From assembly GCF_001905145.1 (NCBI RefSeq), contig NZ_LWLB01000009.1:1-62370 (forward strand): a DNA stretch of 62,370 bases, in the 5' to 3' direction. Below, in pieces: positions 26,276 through 34,659 of the stretch (the stretch's first letter is position 1; each line of letters opens with the position of its first letter). The position numbers were made by a program, and so were the translations under genes. The DNA comes from Nocardiopsis sp. TSRI0078 (GTDB taxonomy: Bacteria; Actinomycetota; Actinomycetes; Streptosporangiales; Streptosporangiaceae). The notes beneath the pieces were generated by a model. That model did not search any database, had not been told where the DNA came from, and worked only from the letters and a program-made list of their open reading frames with translations.

Positions 26276-27781
26276 CTACCTGGCGTACTCCTCCGCGATG
26301 CGGACCAGCGTGCGCGTACCCGCGCCGGTGCCGCCCTTCGGGGTGTAGCCGTGCGGACCGCCGTGGTTGAAGGACGGACCCGCGATGTCGAGGTGCGCCC
26401 ACTTGACGCCGTCCTCGACGAACTCCTTGAGGAAGACGCCCGCGGAGAGCATGCCGCCCCAGCGCTCGCCCGCCACGTTGGCGATGTCGGCGACCGAGGA
26501 GTCCAGGCCCGAGCGAAGCTCCTCGGGCAGGGGCATCGGCCAGGAGGACTCGCCCGCCGCGCCCGCGGCGGAGACGACCTCGGCGCGCACGTCGTCGTCG
26601 TTGGCCATGACCGCGAACACGCGGGTGCCGAGCGCGACCAGCTGGGCGCCGGTCAGGGTGGCGATGTCCACGACCAGGTCGGGAGCGTCCTCCTGCGCGC
26701 GGACCAGGGCGTCGGCCATGACCAGGCGGCCCTCGGCGTCGGTGTTGAGGACCTCCACGGTCCTGCCGCCGTAGATGGTCAGCACGTCGGAGGGGCGCTG
26801 GGCGGTGCCGCTGGGCATGTTCTCGGCCACGGCCAGGTAGCCGACGACGTTGACCTTCAGGCCCAGGGAGGCGATGGCGCGCATGGCGGCGAGCACGGAG
26901 GCGGCGCCGGCCATGTCTGACTTCATCCAGTCCATCGAGCCCGCGGGCTTGAGGGACAGGCCGCCGGAGTCGAAGGTGATGCCCTTGCCGACGAAGGCGA
27001 CGGTGCGGGTGGCCTCCGGGTGGGTGTGGGAGAGGCGGACCAGGCGGGGCGGGTTGGCCGAGCCCTGGCCCACGCCGGTCAGGCCGCCGTAGCCGCCCTC
27101 GGCCAGGGCGCGCTCGTCCAGGACCTCGATCTGCAGGCCGTTCTGCTGGGCGATCTCCTGGGCGGTGTCGGCGAGGTCCTCGGGAACCAGGTCGGCCGGT
27201 GCGGTGTTGACCAGGTCACGCGTGAGGTTGACGGCATCGGCCAGGACGGCGGCGCGCTCGGCGGCGTCCCCGGCCTCGGATGCGGGGGAGATCAGGACCA
27301 GCTCGGTGGTGGCGTCGGCCCTCCTGCCGTCCCCGGTGCGGTACCGGTCGAAGCCGTAGGCGCCCAGCCGCGCGCCGAGGACGACGGCCTCGGCCTCGGC
27401 GGCGCTCTGGGCGGGCAGGGCCAGGGCGACGCGGCCCGCACCCTCCGGGCGCGAGGTCAGGGAACGCAGCGCGGCACCGGCCGCGCGGGACAGGATGTCG
27501 GAGTCGACGGGGCCCTCGGCGGGCGCCGGGCCGAGACCGACCGCGACGACGACCGGGGCCTTGACGGCTCCGAGGGAGGCAAGGGTGTGCACCTCCTCGG
27601 GGGCGCCGCTCGCTCCCAGGAGCGACAGGGTCTGGCCGAGGCCGCCGGAGAAGGCGGCGTCGACGTCGTGTGCGCCCGACGCGGGCTCCGGAGCATCGCC
27701 TCCGGAGTGGTAACCGACGACAACCGCGTCGGCGTCGAGCGAACTGGGGGACTCCGTATTTACTGACAACGACGTGCTCAC
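26276..27781 (-). CDS. pepA: Leucyl aminopeptidase (M17)
   Basis: A 501-residue cytosolic metallo-aminopeptidase that removes N-terminal residues. The C-terminal catalytic half has FVGKGITFDSGGLSLKPAGSMDWMKSDMAGAASV, with the Lys and Asp metal ligands. NTDAEGRLVMADAL, the M17 signature, supplies the remaining Asp and Glu ligands and the bicarbonate-site Arg. The N-terminal half is the variable macro-like domain. The GTG start at 27781 is chosen. No usable SD is present, but TAGCAT (27789-27794) ends 7 nt upstream, so the transcript is likely leaderless. The gene is upstream of lpdA with a 145-nt gap. Confidence 0.94.
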   Translation of the reverse strand: MSTSLSVNTESPSSLDADAVVVGYHSGGDAPEPASGAHDVDAAFSGGLGQTLSLLGASGAPEEVHTLASLGAVKAPVVVAVGLGPAPAEGPVDSDILSRAAGAALRSLTSRPEGAGRVALALPAQSAAEAEAVVLGARLGAYGFDRYRTGDGRRADATTELVLISPASEAGDAAERAAVLADAVNLTRDLVNTAPADLVPEDLADTAQEIAQQNGLQIEVLDERALAEGGYGGLTGVGQGSANPPRLVRLSHTHPEATRTVAFVGKGITFDSGGLSLKPAGSMDWMKSDMAGAASVLAAMRAIASLGLKVNVVGYLAVAENMPSGTAQRPSDVLTIYGGRTVEVLNTDAEGRLVMADALVRAQEDAPDLVVDIATLTGAQLVALGTRVFAVMANDDDVRAEVVSAAGAAGESSWPMPLPEELRSGLDSSVADIANVAGERWGGMLSAGVFLKEFVEDGVKWAHLDIAGPSFNHGGPHGYTPKGGTGAGTRTLVRIAEEYAR

Positions 27782-28115
27782 ATCCCTGATGCTAGTCGCC
27801 TCGCGTGCTCGGCGGCGACGCGGCGCCCCGGGTCGCGAGGGGGTCTGACGCGGCGCTGCGGGCGGCCCCGGGGGGCGGGGGTTCCCCGGGGCGGCCCCGG
27901 CCCGTTCGAGCGGCGAGGGCGGCTCTGGCCGCCGGTGGAGGGCGTCGTGGGCCACCGCCCGGGGGACGGCGCCTGCCCGTGTGCGGAATCCGTGAAACCG
28001 GGTGTGAAAAAATGTGATGATCGCGACACCGGGGCCCGGAGCTGCGCGTCGGCGGGAAGCGGCCGACCGCCTCCCGTGTCCACGGCGGGTTCCGCGCACC
28101 CGGGGTCGGCGGCCC
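27782..28115. other. Intergenic region between pepA and cobS
   Basis: No gene seen. It includes the pepA -10 box at 27789-27794 and a GC hairpin, GCCCCGGGG (27865-27873) with CCCCGGGGC (27884-27892), that may terminate cobS. A short AT-rich patch near 28000-28020 has no clear meaning. Confidence 0.5.
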
Positions 28116-28958
28116 TCACCCCCAGGCGGAGGCCGCCGCGGCCACCACGAGTACCGCCGTCGCGGCGGACTCCACCAAGGCCCCCAGCACGTCGCCGGTG
28201 ACACCGCCCAGCCTCCGCACCGCCCGGCGCAGTACGCCGCCCGCCACGAGCAGGCCCGCGACCCCCGCGAGCACGCACGCCGCCGCGAACGCCGGAGCGT
28301 GCGCCCAGCCCGTCAGGCACACCGCGGCCGTGAACACACCGGCCGTCAGCGCCCCCGGCCAGCGCACGGTCCCCGCCACGAACGCGCCCAGACCCTCCGG
28401 CCGTGCCGACGGCACGCGCGGCGTGCACGCCAGCGCCACCGCGCACCGCCCCACCGCCCCGGCCGCCGCCGCGCCCGTCGGCGCCGCCCACGGCGAGGCC
28501 TCCGCCAGCTGCCCCAGCGCCAGCACCTGCGCGCCCAGCACGACCACGAGGGTGACCACGCCGAACGGGCCGATGTCGGAACGCCGCATCACCTCCAGGG
28601 CGCCCTCGGGCGGACGGCCGCTGCCCAGCCCGTCGGCCAGGTCCGCCAGACCGTCCAGGTGCAGTCCCCGGGTCGCCAGCGCGGCCAGGCCCACGGCGAG
28701 TACCGCCGCCAGCGGCGCGGACAGCCCCGAGGCCGTGCCCAGCACGGCCACCGCGCCGGTCAGGGCGCCCAGGGCCGCGCCCAGCACGGGAGCCCACACC
28801 ATCGCCCGGCCCGCGACGGAGCGGTCCACCCGCCCCACGCGCACGGGGAACACGGTGAACGTCCCCAGCGCCATCCGCGCGCCGGCGGCCGCACCGGAGA
28901 CCGCGCCCGAGGGGCCGGGGCCGGGTTCCGGGGAGGCGCCGTGGGCCGTACCGGTCAC
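28116..28958 (-). CDS. cobS: Adenosylcobinamide-GDP ribazoletransferase
   Basis: A 280-residue polytopic membrane enzyme that joins adenosylcobinamide-GDP to alpha-ribazole, the last assembly step of the cobalamin nucleotide loop. The hallmark is TRGLHLDGLADLADGLGSG with EVMRRSDIGPFGVV, where acidic residues bind metal. About six hydrophobic segments follow, including ALVESAATAVLVVAAAASAWG at the C-terminus. The GTG start at 28958 overlaps the cobU stop (GTGA, 28955-28958), so translation is coupled. No other cobalamin gene is in the window. Confidence 0.92.
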   Translation of the reverse strand: MTGTAHGASPEPGPGPSGAVSGAAAGARMALGTFTVFPVRVGRVDRSVAGRAMVWAPVLGAALGALTGAVAVLGTASGLSAPLAAVLAVGLAALATRGLHLDGLADLADGLGSGRPPEGALEVMRRSDIGPFGVVTLVVVLGAQVLALGQLAEASPWAAPTGAAAAGAVGRCAVALACTPRVPSARPEGLGAFVAGTVRWPGALTAGVFTAAVCLTGWAHAPAFAAACVLAGVAGLLVAGGVLRRAVRRLGGVTGDVLGALVESAATAVLVVAAAASAWG

Positions 28959-30076
28959 GGGAACTCCAGGACGCGGCCCGCGGTCACCAGCACGACCTCC
29001 TCGGACTCGGCACCCACCCACTGGTTCAGCCGGCCCAGGTGGTCGCGGAACAGTCCTCCGGCACGGGTCGCGGGCACCACGCCCGACCCCACCTCGTTGG
29101 TGACCGCCACGACGTAGGCCTGGGTGGAGCGCCAGGCCTCCAGCAGTCCGTGCACCGCGGCCTCCACCTCGTCCTCGGCGCCGGAGGGAGGGTCCTCCTC
29201 CCACAGCCCTGCCTCGCCCATCACCCAGGTCAGCCACGTGCCCAGGCAGTCCACCAGGACCGCGCCCCGGGAACGCTTGAGCACCGCCGCCAGGTCGGTG
29301 GTCTGCTCGGTGCGCCACCACCACGGGCGGCGCCGCACGTGCCGCTCCACACGCTCGGCCCACGCGGGGTCCTCGACGGGGTCGGGCACCGGGCCGGTCG
29401 CCGCGTACAGCACCTTCGGCTCGGCCATCAGGCGCAGCTCGGCCTCGGTGGACTTGCCGGACCGGGCGCCGCCGGTCACCAGGGTCCGGTGTGGGCCGTG
29501 CGGCCGCGGCTCCGGCCACACCGCGGGCGGACACGACAGGACCTGCCCGTCGCCCGGCACCAGGGCGCCCCACAGCCGCGCCCGCCGGGCGAACTCCGCG
29601 GGGGAGCGGACGCGGTGGTCGCCGCCGACCGCCACGACGGCCGTGGTCACCCCGATCACCCCCGAGCGGCGCAGCTCGCCGATGACCTCGGGGCGCTGCG
29701 CCGCGTCCACGACGACCATGTCCACCTGCTGGTCGGGCCGGGTGGAGGAGTAGCCGGAGGAGCCCTCCGCCCGCGCCTCCACCGGCGGGACGCCGGGCAG
29801 GGGGCCGGGCCCCGTGCGGGCGTACAGCAGCTTGCCGCCGTCGGGACCCTCCACCAGGACGCCGTCGGGCGTCGGGGACACCGAGTACCCCGGGGGCACC
29901 GGGCCCACCGCACCCGTCTCGCGGATACGGAAGCGGTCGTCCACGGTCACGCGCAGGGGCAGGCGCCGTTCGGCGAGGGCCTTGTTGCAGGAGGCGCAGG
30001 TGCACTGCGGGGCGGGCCACCCCGAATGGCCGGCTGTCCCGAGAAAACGGATACGCACCCGAAGAGTAAACCTCAT
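28955..30076 (-). CDS. cobU: CobU-type adenosylcobinamide kinase/guanylyltransferase with extra N-terminal domain
   Basis: A 373-residue protein. The C-terminal 180 residues or so are CobU, which phosphorylates adenosylcobinamide and adds GMP. They show the P-loop TLVTGGARSGKSTEAE, VLYAATG, VLVDCLGTWL and VVAVTNEVGSGVVP. The N-terminal 190 residues start RIRFLGTAGHSGWPAPQCTCASC. This looks like the first strand of a metallo-beta-lactamase-type fold with a CxCxxC cluster, but no HxHxDH motif follows, so the domain is probably catalytically degenerate. ATG 30076 is chosen because it begins this strand. The gene is coupled to cobS by a GTGA overlap. Confidence 0.88.
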   Translation of the reverse strand: MRFTLRVRIRFLGTAGHSGWPAPQCTCASCNKALAERRLPLRVTVDDRFRIRETGAVGPVPPGYSVSPTPDGVLVEGPDGGKLLYARTGPGPLPGVPPVEARAEGSSGYSSTRPDQQVDMVVVDAAQRPEVIGELRRSGVIGVTTAVVAVGGDHRVRSPAEFARRARLWGALVPGDGQVLSCPPAVWPEPRPHGPHRTLVTGGARSGKSTEAELRLMAEPKVLYAATGPVPDPVEDPAWAERVERHVRRRPWWWRTEQTTDLAAVLKRSRGAVLVDCLGTWLTWVMGEAGLWEEDPPSGAEDEVEAAVHGLLEAWRSTQAYVVAVTNEVGSGVVPATRAGGLFRDHLGRLNQWVGAESEEVVLVTAGRVLEFP

Positions 30077-30103
30077 GGTCCGCCAAGCCCCGGTCAGGTT
30101 CCC

Positions 30104-30132
30104 CTCCCCCGGAGGGAACGTGCCCGGGGGAG
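30104..30132. repeat. Inverted repeat in the cobU leader
   Basis: CTCCCCCGG (30104-30112) and CCGGGGGAG (30124-30132) are exact complements 11 nt apart, in the divergent gap between cobU and the small protein gene. It could form an RNA hairpin in the cobU leader. I do not see cobalamin-riboswitch consensus elements. Confidence 0.45.
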
Positions 30133-30221
30133 GCCCCCGTCCGGACGCCGAGTGGTTAGGCTCGGGAGCAGGGTCACGGTGACCGGATGCCGTGGCCTCC
30201 GCGACGAAGGGGCGGTCGAAC

Positions 30222-30428
30222 ATGGCGTGGACCTGGCGGTACTACGGAGCCGAGGGTTCCGGCCCGACGGGGCAGGACCTGCCCTCCGAGACGTTCACCT
30301 CGAGGGGCGACGCGGAGAGCTGGCTGGGCGAGAACTGGCAGGAGCTCACCGAGGGCGGAGTGAACCGGGTCGCCCTGCTGGAGGGCGACAAGGAGGTCTA
30401 CGAGATGTCCCTGGAACCCGTCGAGTAG
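30222..30428 (+). CDS. Small conserved actinobacterial protein (MAWTWRY type)
   Basis: A 68-residue acidic protein: MAWTWRYYGAEGSG..., then SETFTSRGDAESWLGENWQELTEGGVNRVALLEGDKEVYEMSLEP. I recall the aromatic N-terminus and the FTSRGDAESWLGE block from short conserved proteins across actinomycetes, without known function. ATG 30222 has AAGGGGCGG upstream. No membrane segment or cysteine is present, so it is probably cytosolic. The gene is monocistronic between cobU (divergent) and a small membrane protein. Confidence 0.75.
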   Translation: MAWTWRYYGAEGSGPTGQDLPSETFTSRGDAESWLGENWQELTEGGVNRVALLEGDKEVYEMSLEPVE

Positions 30429-30523
30429 GCGCTCCGCCGTGTCCCGCCGGGGCACGGCCTCACACGGGTCCGGCGGCCCCGGACCCGGGGGCGCCGGGGC
30501 GCCGTCTGCGGGACGATCGGGAC

Positions 30524-30988
30524 ATGGTCTCGTCCCTGCGCAGTCTGGCCGTCCTGGAACTGGTCAACGTCCCCCTGTTCGCCGTGGTGCTCTTCCGCTT
30601 CCTGAGCGTGCCCGCCTCCCCGGCCAACCTGGCCGGGTTCGCCCTGTTCGCCCTGCTGCTGGTCCAGGGCGGCGCCTACTGGTGGATCAAGGTGCGCCAG
30701 CTGCGCACACGGGCACGGGACCCGGAGGGCATGCCGGTCTTTCGCGCCCTGCGGTGGGTGGACCCGCTGCTGCTCCTCGCGGGCGGCGCGGTCGTGGCGG
30801 CGGCCCTCGCGGGGGGCGTCCTCTGGACCCGGGTGTGGCCGGGCCTGGGCCTGTGGCTGTTCGCGGTCCTGGAGTACGTCAACTACTTCCACGTCCAGCT
30901 GTCCCACCAGACCCGGGCCGACCTGGCCCGGCTGCTGCGGACCGGGCGCCTGCACCGCTCCCACCTGGCCCGCGACATGGCGCGCTGA
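30524..30988 (+). CDS. Small integral membrane protein
   Basis: A 154-residue protein with four likely helices: LELVNVPLFAVVLFRFL, NLAGFALFALLLVQGGAYWWI, PLLLLAGGAVVAAALAGGVLW and GLGLWLFAVLEYVNYFHVQL. Charged loops (KVRQLRTRARDPEG) and a basic tail with RADLARLLRTGRLHRSHLARD lie on the presumed cytoplasmic side. I do not recognise a named family. The frame and codon use are convincing, but there is no clear SD before ATG 30524. Confidence 0.65.
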   Translation: MVSSLRSLAVLELVNVPLFAVVLFRFLSVPASPANLAGFALFALLLVQGGAYWWIKVRQLRTRARDPEGMPVFRALRWVDPLLLLAGGAVVAAALAGGVLWTRVWPGLGLWLFAVLEYVNYFHVQLSHQTRADLARLLRTGRLHRSHLARDMAR

Positions 30989-31012
30989 CCGGCCCGCGGC
31001 GGGCGGCGCGGG

Positions 31013-31378
31013 TCAGCTCCGGCCGGAGGAGGGGGAGCTGCGGGACTGCCACGGCCAGCGGTTCTCCAGCTCCACCTCCAGGGAGAAGCTGAGGAAGGTC
31101 CGGATGAGAACGATCCCCGCGAGCACCCCGACGGTGGCGAAGGTGGGCGAGACCGCGACCGTGCGGATGATGTCCCCCGCGACGAGGAACTCCAGGCCGA
31201 GCAGGATCGCCCGGCCCAGTCCCTGCCGGTAGGGGCGGTAGGCCTCCGCGAACGCCCTGCCGACCACCACGCGGTACACGAACAGCGCCGTCGCCCCCAC
31301 CGCTCCGACGACGATGACGCCGACCCCGGCGACGTCGATGGCGGTCCCCACTGCCTCGATGACCTGTGCGGTGTCCAT
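31013..31378 (-). CDS. DUF1622 membrane protein
   Basis: A 121-residue membrane protein. Helix 1 is AIDVAGVGVIVVGAVGATALFVY. The loop RAFAEAYRPYRQGLGRAILLGLEFLVAGDIIRTVAV carries the conserved Gly-Arg and Leu-Glu-Phe-Leu residues of DUF1622. A last helix, VGVLAGIVLIRTFLSFSLEVEL, is followed by NRWPWQ. Function unknown. ATG 31378 has GAGGGGG upstream. A longer frame to 31639 runs through low-complexity intergenic sequence and is rejected. Confidence 0.85.
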   Translation of the reverse strand: MDTAQVIEAVGTAIDVAGVGVIVVGAVGATALFVYRVVVGRAFAEAYRPYRQGLGRAILLGLEFLVAGDIIRTVAVSPTFATVGVLAGIVLIRTFLSFSLEVELENRWPWQSRSSPSSGRS

Positions 31379-31568
31379 CTGCCCCCTCTTCCACGGCTCG
31401 TGTGGGGCGACAGCTACCCAGAGCGGAAGGGGGGACACCAGAGGAACGCTCCCCGGACCGGACGCGCGAAGGCCCCGGCCGCCCGGAGGCGGTCGGGGCC
31501 CGGTGCGCGGAAGGGGGCGGAGCCCCTGGGGGTGGTTCGGGTGCCGGCGGGGTTCCGGAGGTGCGGTA

Positions 31569-31599
31569 GGAGGGTTCGTGAGGAACGAGTGAACCCTCC
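31569..31599. terminator. Hairpin downstream of the aldo/keto reductase
   Basis: GGAGGGTTC (31569-31577) pairs exactly with GAACCCTCC (31591-31599), 72 nt after the reductase stop on the minus strand. The flanking 290 nt (31379-31670) hold nothing else recognisable beyond the DUF1622 leader. Confidence 0.45.
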
Positions 31600-31670
31600 G
31601 GAGGCGCCGAAGGTTCCCGCCCTCAAGGCGCCCGAACACGGGGCGGAGCGGAGCCCCCGAGGAACACTGT

Positions 31671-32675
31671 CTAGCCGCGGATGTTCTCCGGGCTCTTGGT
31701 CAGCGACGGGTCGCGCTTGACGCTGTCGCCGAGGATCTCGTCGATCCTGGCGAGCAGCCCCTCGTCGAGCTTGACCCCGGCGGCCCGGACGTTGTCCTCC
31801 ACCTGCTCGGGACGGGAGGCGCCGATGATCGCGGACGACACGTTCCGGTTCTGCAGCACCCAGGCCACGGCCAGCTGCGCCGGGGACAGGCCCGCCTCGG
31901 CGGCCAGCGGCTCCAGCTTCTGCACGCGCTCCAGCAGGACCTGGTCCTCGAGCGGGCCGCGCAGGAAGTGCCCGCTGTTGGGATCGGCGGCGCGCGAACC
32001 GGCGGGCAGCTCCTGGCCGGGCTTGTACTTGCCGGTCAGGACGCCTCCGGCGATCGGCGACCACACGATCTGGCCGATGCCCTCGCGCTCGGAGAGCGGG
32101 ACGACCTCGGGCTCGATGACCCGCCACAGCATGTTGTACTGCGGCTGGTTGGAGACGATCCGGTCGAAGCCCATCTCGTCGGCGATCTTGAGTGCCCGCT
32201 CGATCTCCTCGGCACGCCACTCCGACACACCGACGTAGAGGACCTTGCCCTGGCGGACCAGGTCCTCGAAGGCCCGCATGGTCTCCTCCAGCGGCGTGGA
32301 GTAGTCGAACCGGTGCGCCTGGTACAGGTCCAGGTAGTCGGTTCCGAGGCGGCGCAGGGAGTCCTCCGCGCCGCGCATGATGTGCTTGCGGGACAGGCCC
32401 TTGTCGTTCTTGCCCTCTCCCATGGGCCAGTAGACCTTGGAGAAGATCTCCAGACCGTCCCGGCGCTCGCCCTTCAGGGCGCGGCCGAGCACCTCCTCCG
32501 CCCGTCCCTGGGCGTAGACGTCGGCGGTGTCGAACGTGGTGATACCGGCGTCCAGGGCCGCGCGGACACAGGCCTTGGCCGTGTCCTCCTCCACCTGGGA
32601 TCCGTGCGTGATCCAGTTCCCGTAGGCGATCTCGCTGACCATGAGACCGCTGTTGCCTAGATGCCGAAAGTCCAT
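31671..32675 (-). CDS. Aldo/keto reductase
   Basis: A 334-residue NADPH-dependent TIM-barrel oxidoreductase. The catalytic tetrad is recognisable: Asp in TFDTADVYAQGRAEEVLG, the Tyr of that block, Lys in EIFSKVYWPMG and His in DLYQAHRFDYSTP. The C-terminal cofactor site includes IIGASRPEQVEDNV. The order and length match the voltage-gated-potassium-channel-beta-like group that includes YghZ-type enzymes. The ATG at 32675 has no SD. TAGAGT (32683-32688) ends 7 nt upstream, so translation is probably leaderless. The physiological substrate is unknown. Confidence 0.9.
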   Translation of the reverse strand: MDFRHLGNSGLMVSEIAYGNWITHGSQVEEDTAKACVRAALDAGITTFDTADVYAQGRAEEVLGRALKGERRDGLEIFSKVYWPMGEGKNDKGLSRKHIMRGAEDSLRRLGTDYLDLYQAHRFDYSTPLEETMRAFEDLVRQGKVLYVGVSEWRAEEIERALKIADEMGFDRIVSNQPQYNMLWRVIEPEVVPLSEREGIGQIVWSPIAGGVLTGKYKPGQELPAGSRAADPNSGHFLRGPLEDQVLLERVQKLEPLAAEAGLSPAQLAVAWVLQNRNVSSAIIGASRPEQVEDNVRAAGVKLDEGLLARIDEILGDSVKRDPSLTKSPENIRG

Positions 32676-32839
32676 GCCGAGCACTCTAGTAGGCGGTTGT
32701 GGCTCTCCGCGAGGTTCTCGACCGGCTGGGCGGAACCGAATGGGAACGCTCCCATGAAGGGTGCGGTGAAGGGCCGGTGCGAACACCGGCCCTGCTCACG
32801 CTGCTCGGCCCGAAGGGTCCGAAGAGGGGGGAGGGCGCC

Positions 32840-33493
32840 CTAGCGCACTCCGCGCGGGGTGGGGTCCTCGCGGACCTTCAGCCGCGGCTTGGGCAGGCGC
32901 AGGCGGCGGAACTGCAGCTGGCGCATGGCCGCGTACATGCCGACGCCCTTGACGCTCGGGTCGTCGGGGAAGTACTCGGAGGCGCGCTTCTTGACCGTGC
33001 GGCCCACCAGGACGCCCTCGGCGATGATCGTCACCATCATCAGCGGCCACGCCACGTAGGCCACACCGACCTGGAAGACCGGGTTGTTGATGAACAGCAG
33101 GGCGATGATCAGGATCGAGAACGGCAGGAAGAACTCGCTGGCGCTGCGGCGGGAGTCGACGAAGTCACGGGCGAAGGCCCTGGCCTCGCCGAGGTCCTGC
33201 TGGCGGTAGTAGCGGGCCTCGTCCTTGGGCACGCCCTTGGGCGCGCTGGAACCCCGTGCGCCCGAAGCGCGTTGACGTTCGAGACGTTCCCGGTAGGCCC
33301 GGTAGGCCTCCTTGCGGGTCTCGGGCGCCTTCAGCGGCTTGCGCGGGGCCACCTCGGATTCCCTGCGTTTTGGGGTGGGGACCCCCTTCTTGGGGGTATA
33401 TCCCTTAGGTTGGGTGGCCTCAGTGGCCTCAGGGCTGGCGGATTCGGCGGTGGCCGAGTCCGGGGCTGTGGAAGCGGAGCGACGTCGGAACAC
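32840..33493 (-). CDS. DUF3043 membrane protein
   Basis: A 217-residue protein. The basic, Pro/Ser-rich N-terminus (GYTPKKGVPTPKRRESEVAPRKPLK) is followed by RKEAYRAYRERLERQRASG and DEARYYRQQDLGEARAFARDFVDSRRSASEFFLP, the DUF3043 signature. Two membrane helices come next (FSILIIALLFINN; VGVAYVAWPLMMVTIIAEGVLVG). The tail reads YFPDDPSVKGVGMYAAMRQLQFRRLRLPKPR. Widespread in actinobacteria with unknown function. GTG 33493 is favoured because TACCCT (33500-33505) ends 6 nt upstream. GTG 33499 is an alternative. Divergent from pspA. Confidence 0.85.
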   Translation of the reverse strand: MFRRRSASTAPDSATAESASPEATEATQPKGYTPKKGVPTPKRRESEVAPRKPLKAPETRKEAYRAYRERLERQRASGARGSSAPKGVPKDEARYYRQQDLGEARAFARDFVDSRRSASEFFLPFSILIIALLFINNPVFQVGVAYVAWPLMMVTIIAEGVLVGRTVKKRASEYFPDDPSVKGVGMYAAMRQLQFRRLRLPKPRLKVREDPTPRGVR

Positions 33494-33512
33494 ACCCACA
33501 GGGTAGCCGCTC

Positions 33513-33528
33513 GTCGCATTATGGCGAC
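33513..33528. promoter_or_regulatory. Inverted repeat in the DUF3043-pspA divergent region
   Basis: GTCGC-ATTATG-GCGAC is an exact 5-bp inverted repeat with a 6-nt spacer, about 85 nt before pspA. It resembles, with one extra spacer base, the CGC-n5-GCG site of ClgR, which controls psp genes in other actinobacteria. The match is suggestive only. Confidence 0.4.
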
Positions 33529-33610
33529 CGCAGGCCAGAGCGCGTAGGGTTGGGCAAAGCGCCCGCTGGGAACAGCCGATGTACGCACCGAGAAGGGGAC
33601 GGCCACGCCG

Positions 33611-34384
33611 ATGAGCGTGTTTCAGCGACTTTCGATGATCTTCAGGTCCAAGGCCAACAGAGCCTTGGACTCGGTCGAGGACCCCAGGGAAACACTCGAC
33701 TACTCGTACCAGAAACAGCTTGAGCTCTTGCAGAAGGTGCGTCGTGGTGTGGCCGACGTCGCGACCTCCCGCAAGCGCGTGGAGCTCCAGATCCAGCAGC
33801 TGGAGCAGCAGTCCGGAAAACTGGAGAGCCAGGGCCGTGCCGCCCTGACCCAGGGGCGGGAGGACCTCGCCCGCGAGGCCCTGAGCCGCCGCTCCGGCCT
33901 GTCCCAGCAGATCGAGAACCTGCGCGAACAGCACGCCAACCTCCAGGGCGAGGAGCAAAAGCTCACGATGGCGGCGCAGCGCCTGCAGACCAAGGTGGAC
34001 GCCTTCCGCACGCGCAAGGAGACCATCAAGGCCACCTACACCGCCGCCCAGGCCCAGACGCAGATCAGCGAGGCCTTCTCGGGCATCTCCGAGGAGATGG
34101 GCGACGTCGGCATGGCCGTCCAGCGCGCCGAGGACAAGACCGCCGAGATGCAGGCCCGCGCGGGCGCCGTCGACGAGCTGCTCGCCTCCGGTGCGCTCGA
34201 CGACGTCACCGGCACCGCCCGGGACGACATCCAGAGCGAGCTCGACCGCATGGCCAGCACCACCAGCGTCGAGGCCGACCTGGAGCGCATGAAGAGGGAG
34301 CTCGGGCAGGGCGGTGGTGACTCCGCCCCGCAGATCGAGGGCGGCAACGGCGCCGGCAACACCGGAAACCGGGAGGGCGCGTGA
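33611..34384 (+). CDS. pspA: Phage shock protein A
   Basis: A 257-residue peripheral membrane protein of the PspA/Vipp1/ESCRT-III family that stabilises a damaged cytoplasmic membrane. An amphipathic N-terminal helix (SVFQRLSMIFRSKANRALD) binds lipid. EDPRETLDYSYQKQLELLQKVRRGVADV leads into long coiled coils over residues of about 25-215 (LEQQSGKLESQGRAALTQGRED and following). The tail is Gly/Asn-rich. ATG 33611 is preceded by GAAGGGG. The stop overlaps the GTG of the next gene (GTGA), so PspAA is translated with it. The operon faces DUF3043 across a short divergent region. Confidence 0.95.
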   Translation: MSVFQRLSMIFRSKANRALDSVEDPRETLDYSYQKQLELLQKVRRGVADVATSRKRVELQIQQLEQQSGKLESQGRAALTQGREDLAREALSRRSGLSQQIENLREQHANLQGEEQKLTMAAQRLQTKVDAFRTRKETIKATYTAAQAQTQISEAFSGISEEMGDVGMAVQRAEDKTAEMQARAGAVDELLASGALDDVTGTARDDIQSELDRMASTTSVEADLERMKRELGQGGGDSAPQIEGGNGAGNTGNREGA

Positions 34385-34659
34385 TCGTCCGCATCATGGG
34401 TGAGGGGCAGCTCGACCTCACCGACGCCGACCTGGAACTGCTCAACTCCTTCGACTCCCAGCTGGAGTCGGCCATCGAGTCGGGCGACGAGGCCACGTTC
34501 CGCCGGGCTCTGCACGACCTTCTGGAGAAGGTGCGTGAGGACGGCAAGCCGCTGCCGGCCGACGCCCTGGAGCCCTCGCAGTTCATCCTCCCGCCGGCCG
34601 ACGCCAGCATGGAAGAGGTACGGGAGATGCTGCAGGACGACGGGCTCATCCCCGGCTAG
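34381..34659 (+). CDS. pspAA: PspA-associated protein PspAA
   Basis: A 92-residue acidic protein starting with GTG inside the pspA stop (34381). The sequence reads VRIMGEGQLDLTDADLELLNSFDSQLESAIESGDEATFRRALHDLL, then ADALEPSQFILPPADASMEEVREML. This matches the PspAA family found beside pspA in actinobacteria and archaea. It probably modulates PspA assembly, although the mechanism is not settled. The GTGA overlap indicates translational coupling. A hairpin 120 nt downstream would end the two-gene operon. Confidence 0.9.
   Translation: MIVRIMGEGQLDLTDADLELLNSFDSQLESAIESGDEATFRRALHDLLEKVREDGKPLPADALEPSQFILPPADASMEEVREMLQDDGLIPG

Noticed and set aside
30077..30221. Cobalamin or TPP riboswitch before cobU
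   Set aside because: No B12-box or receptor elements are visible. An AACCTGACCGGG stretch recalls the TPP motif, but the partner CTGAGA element is missing.
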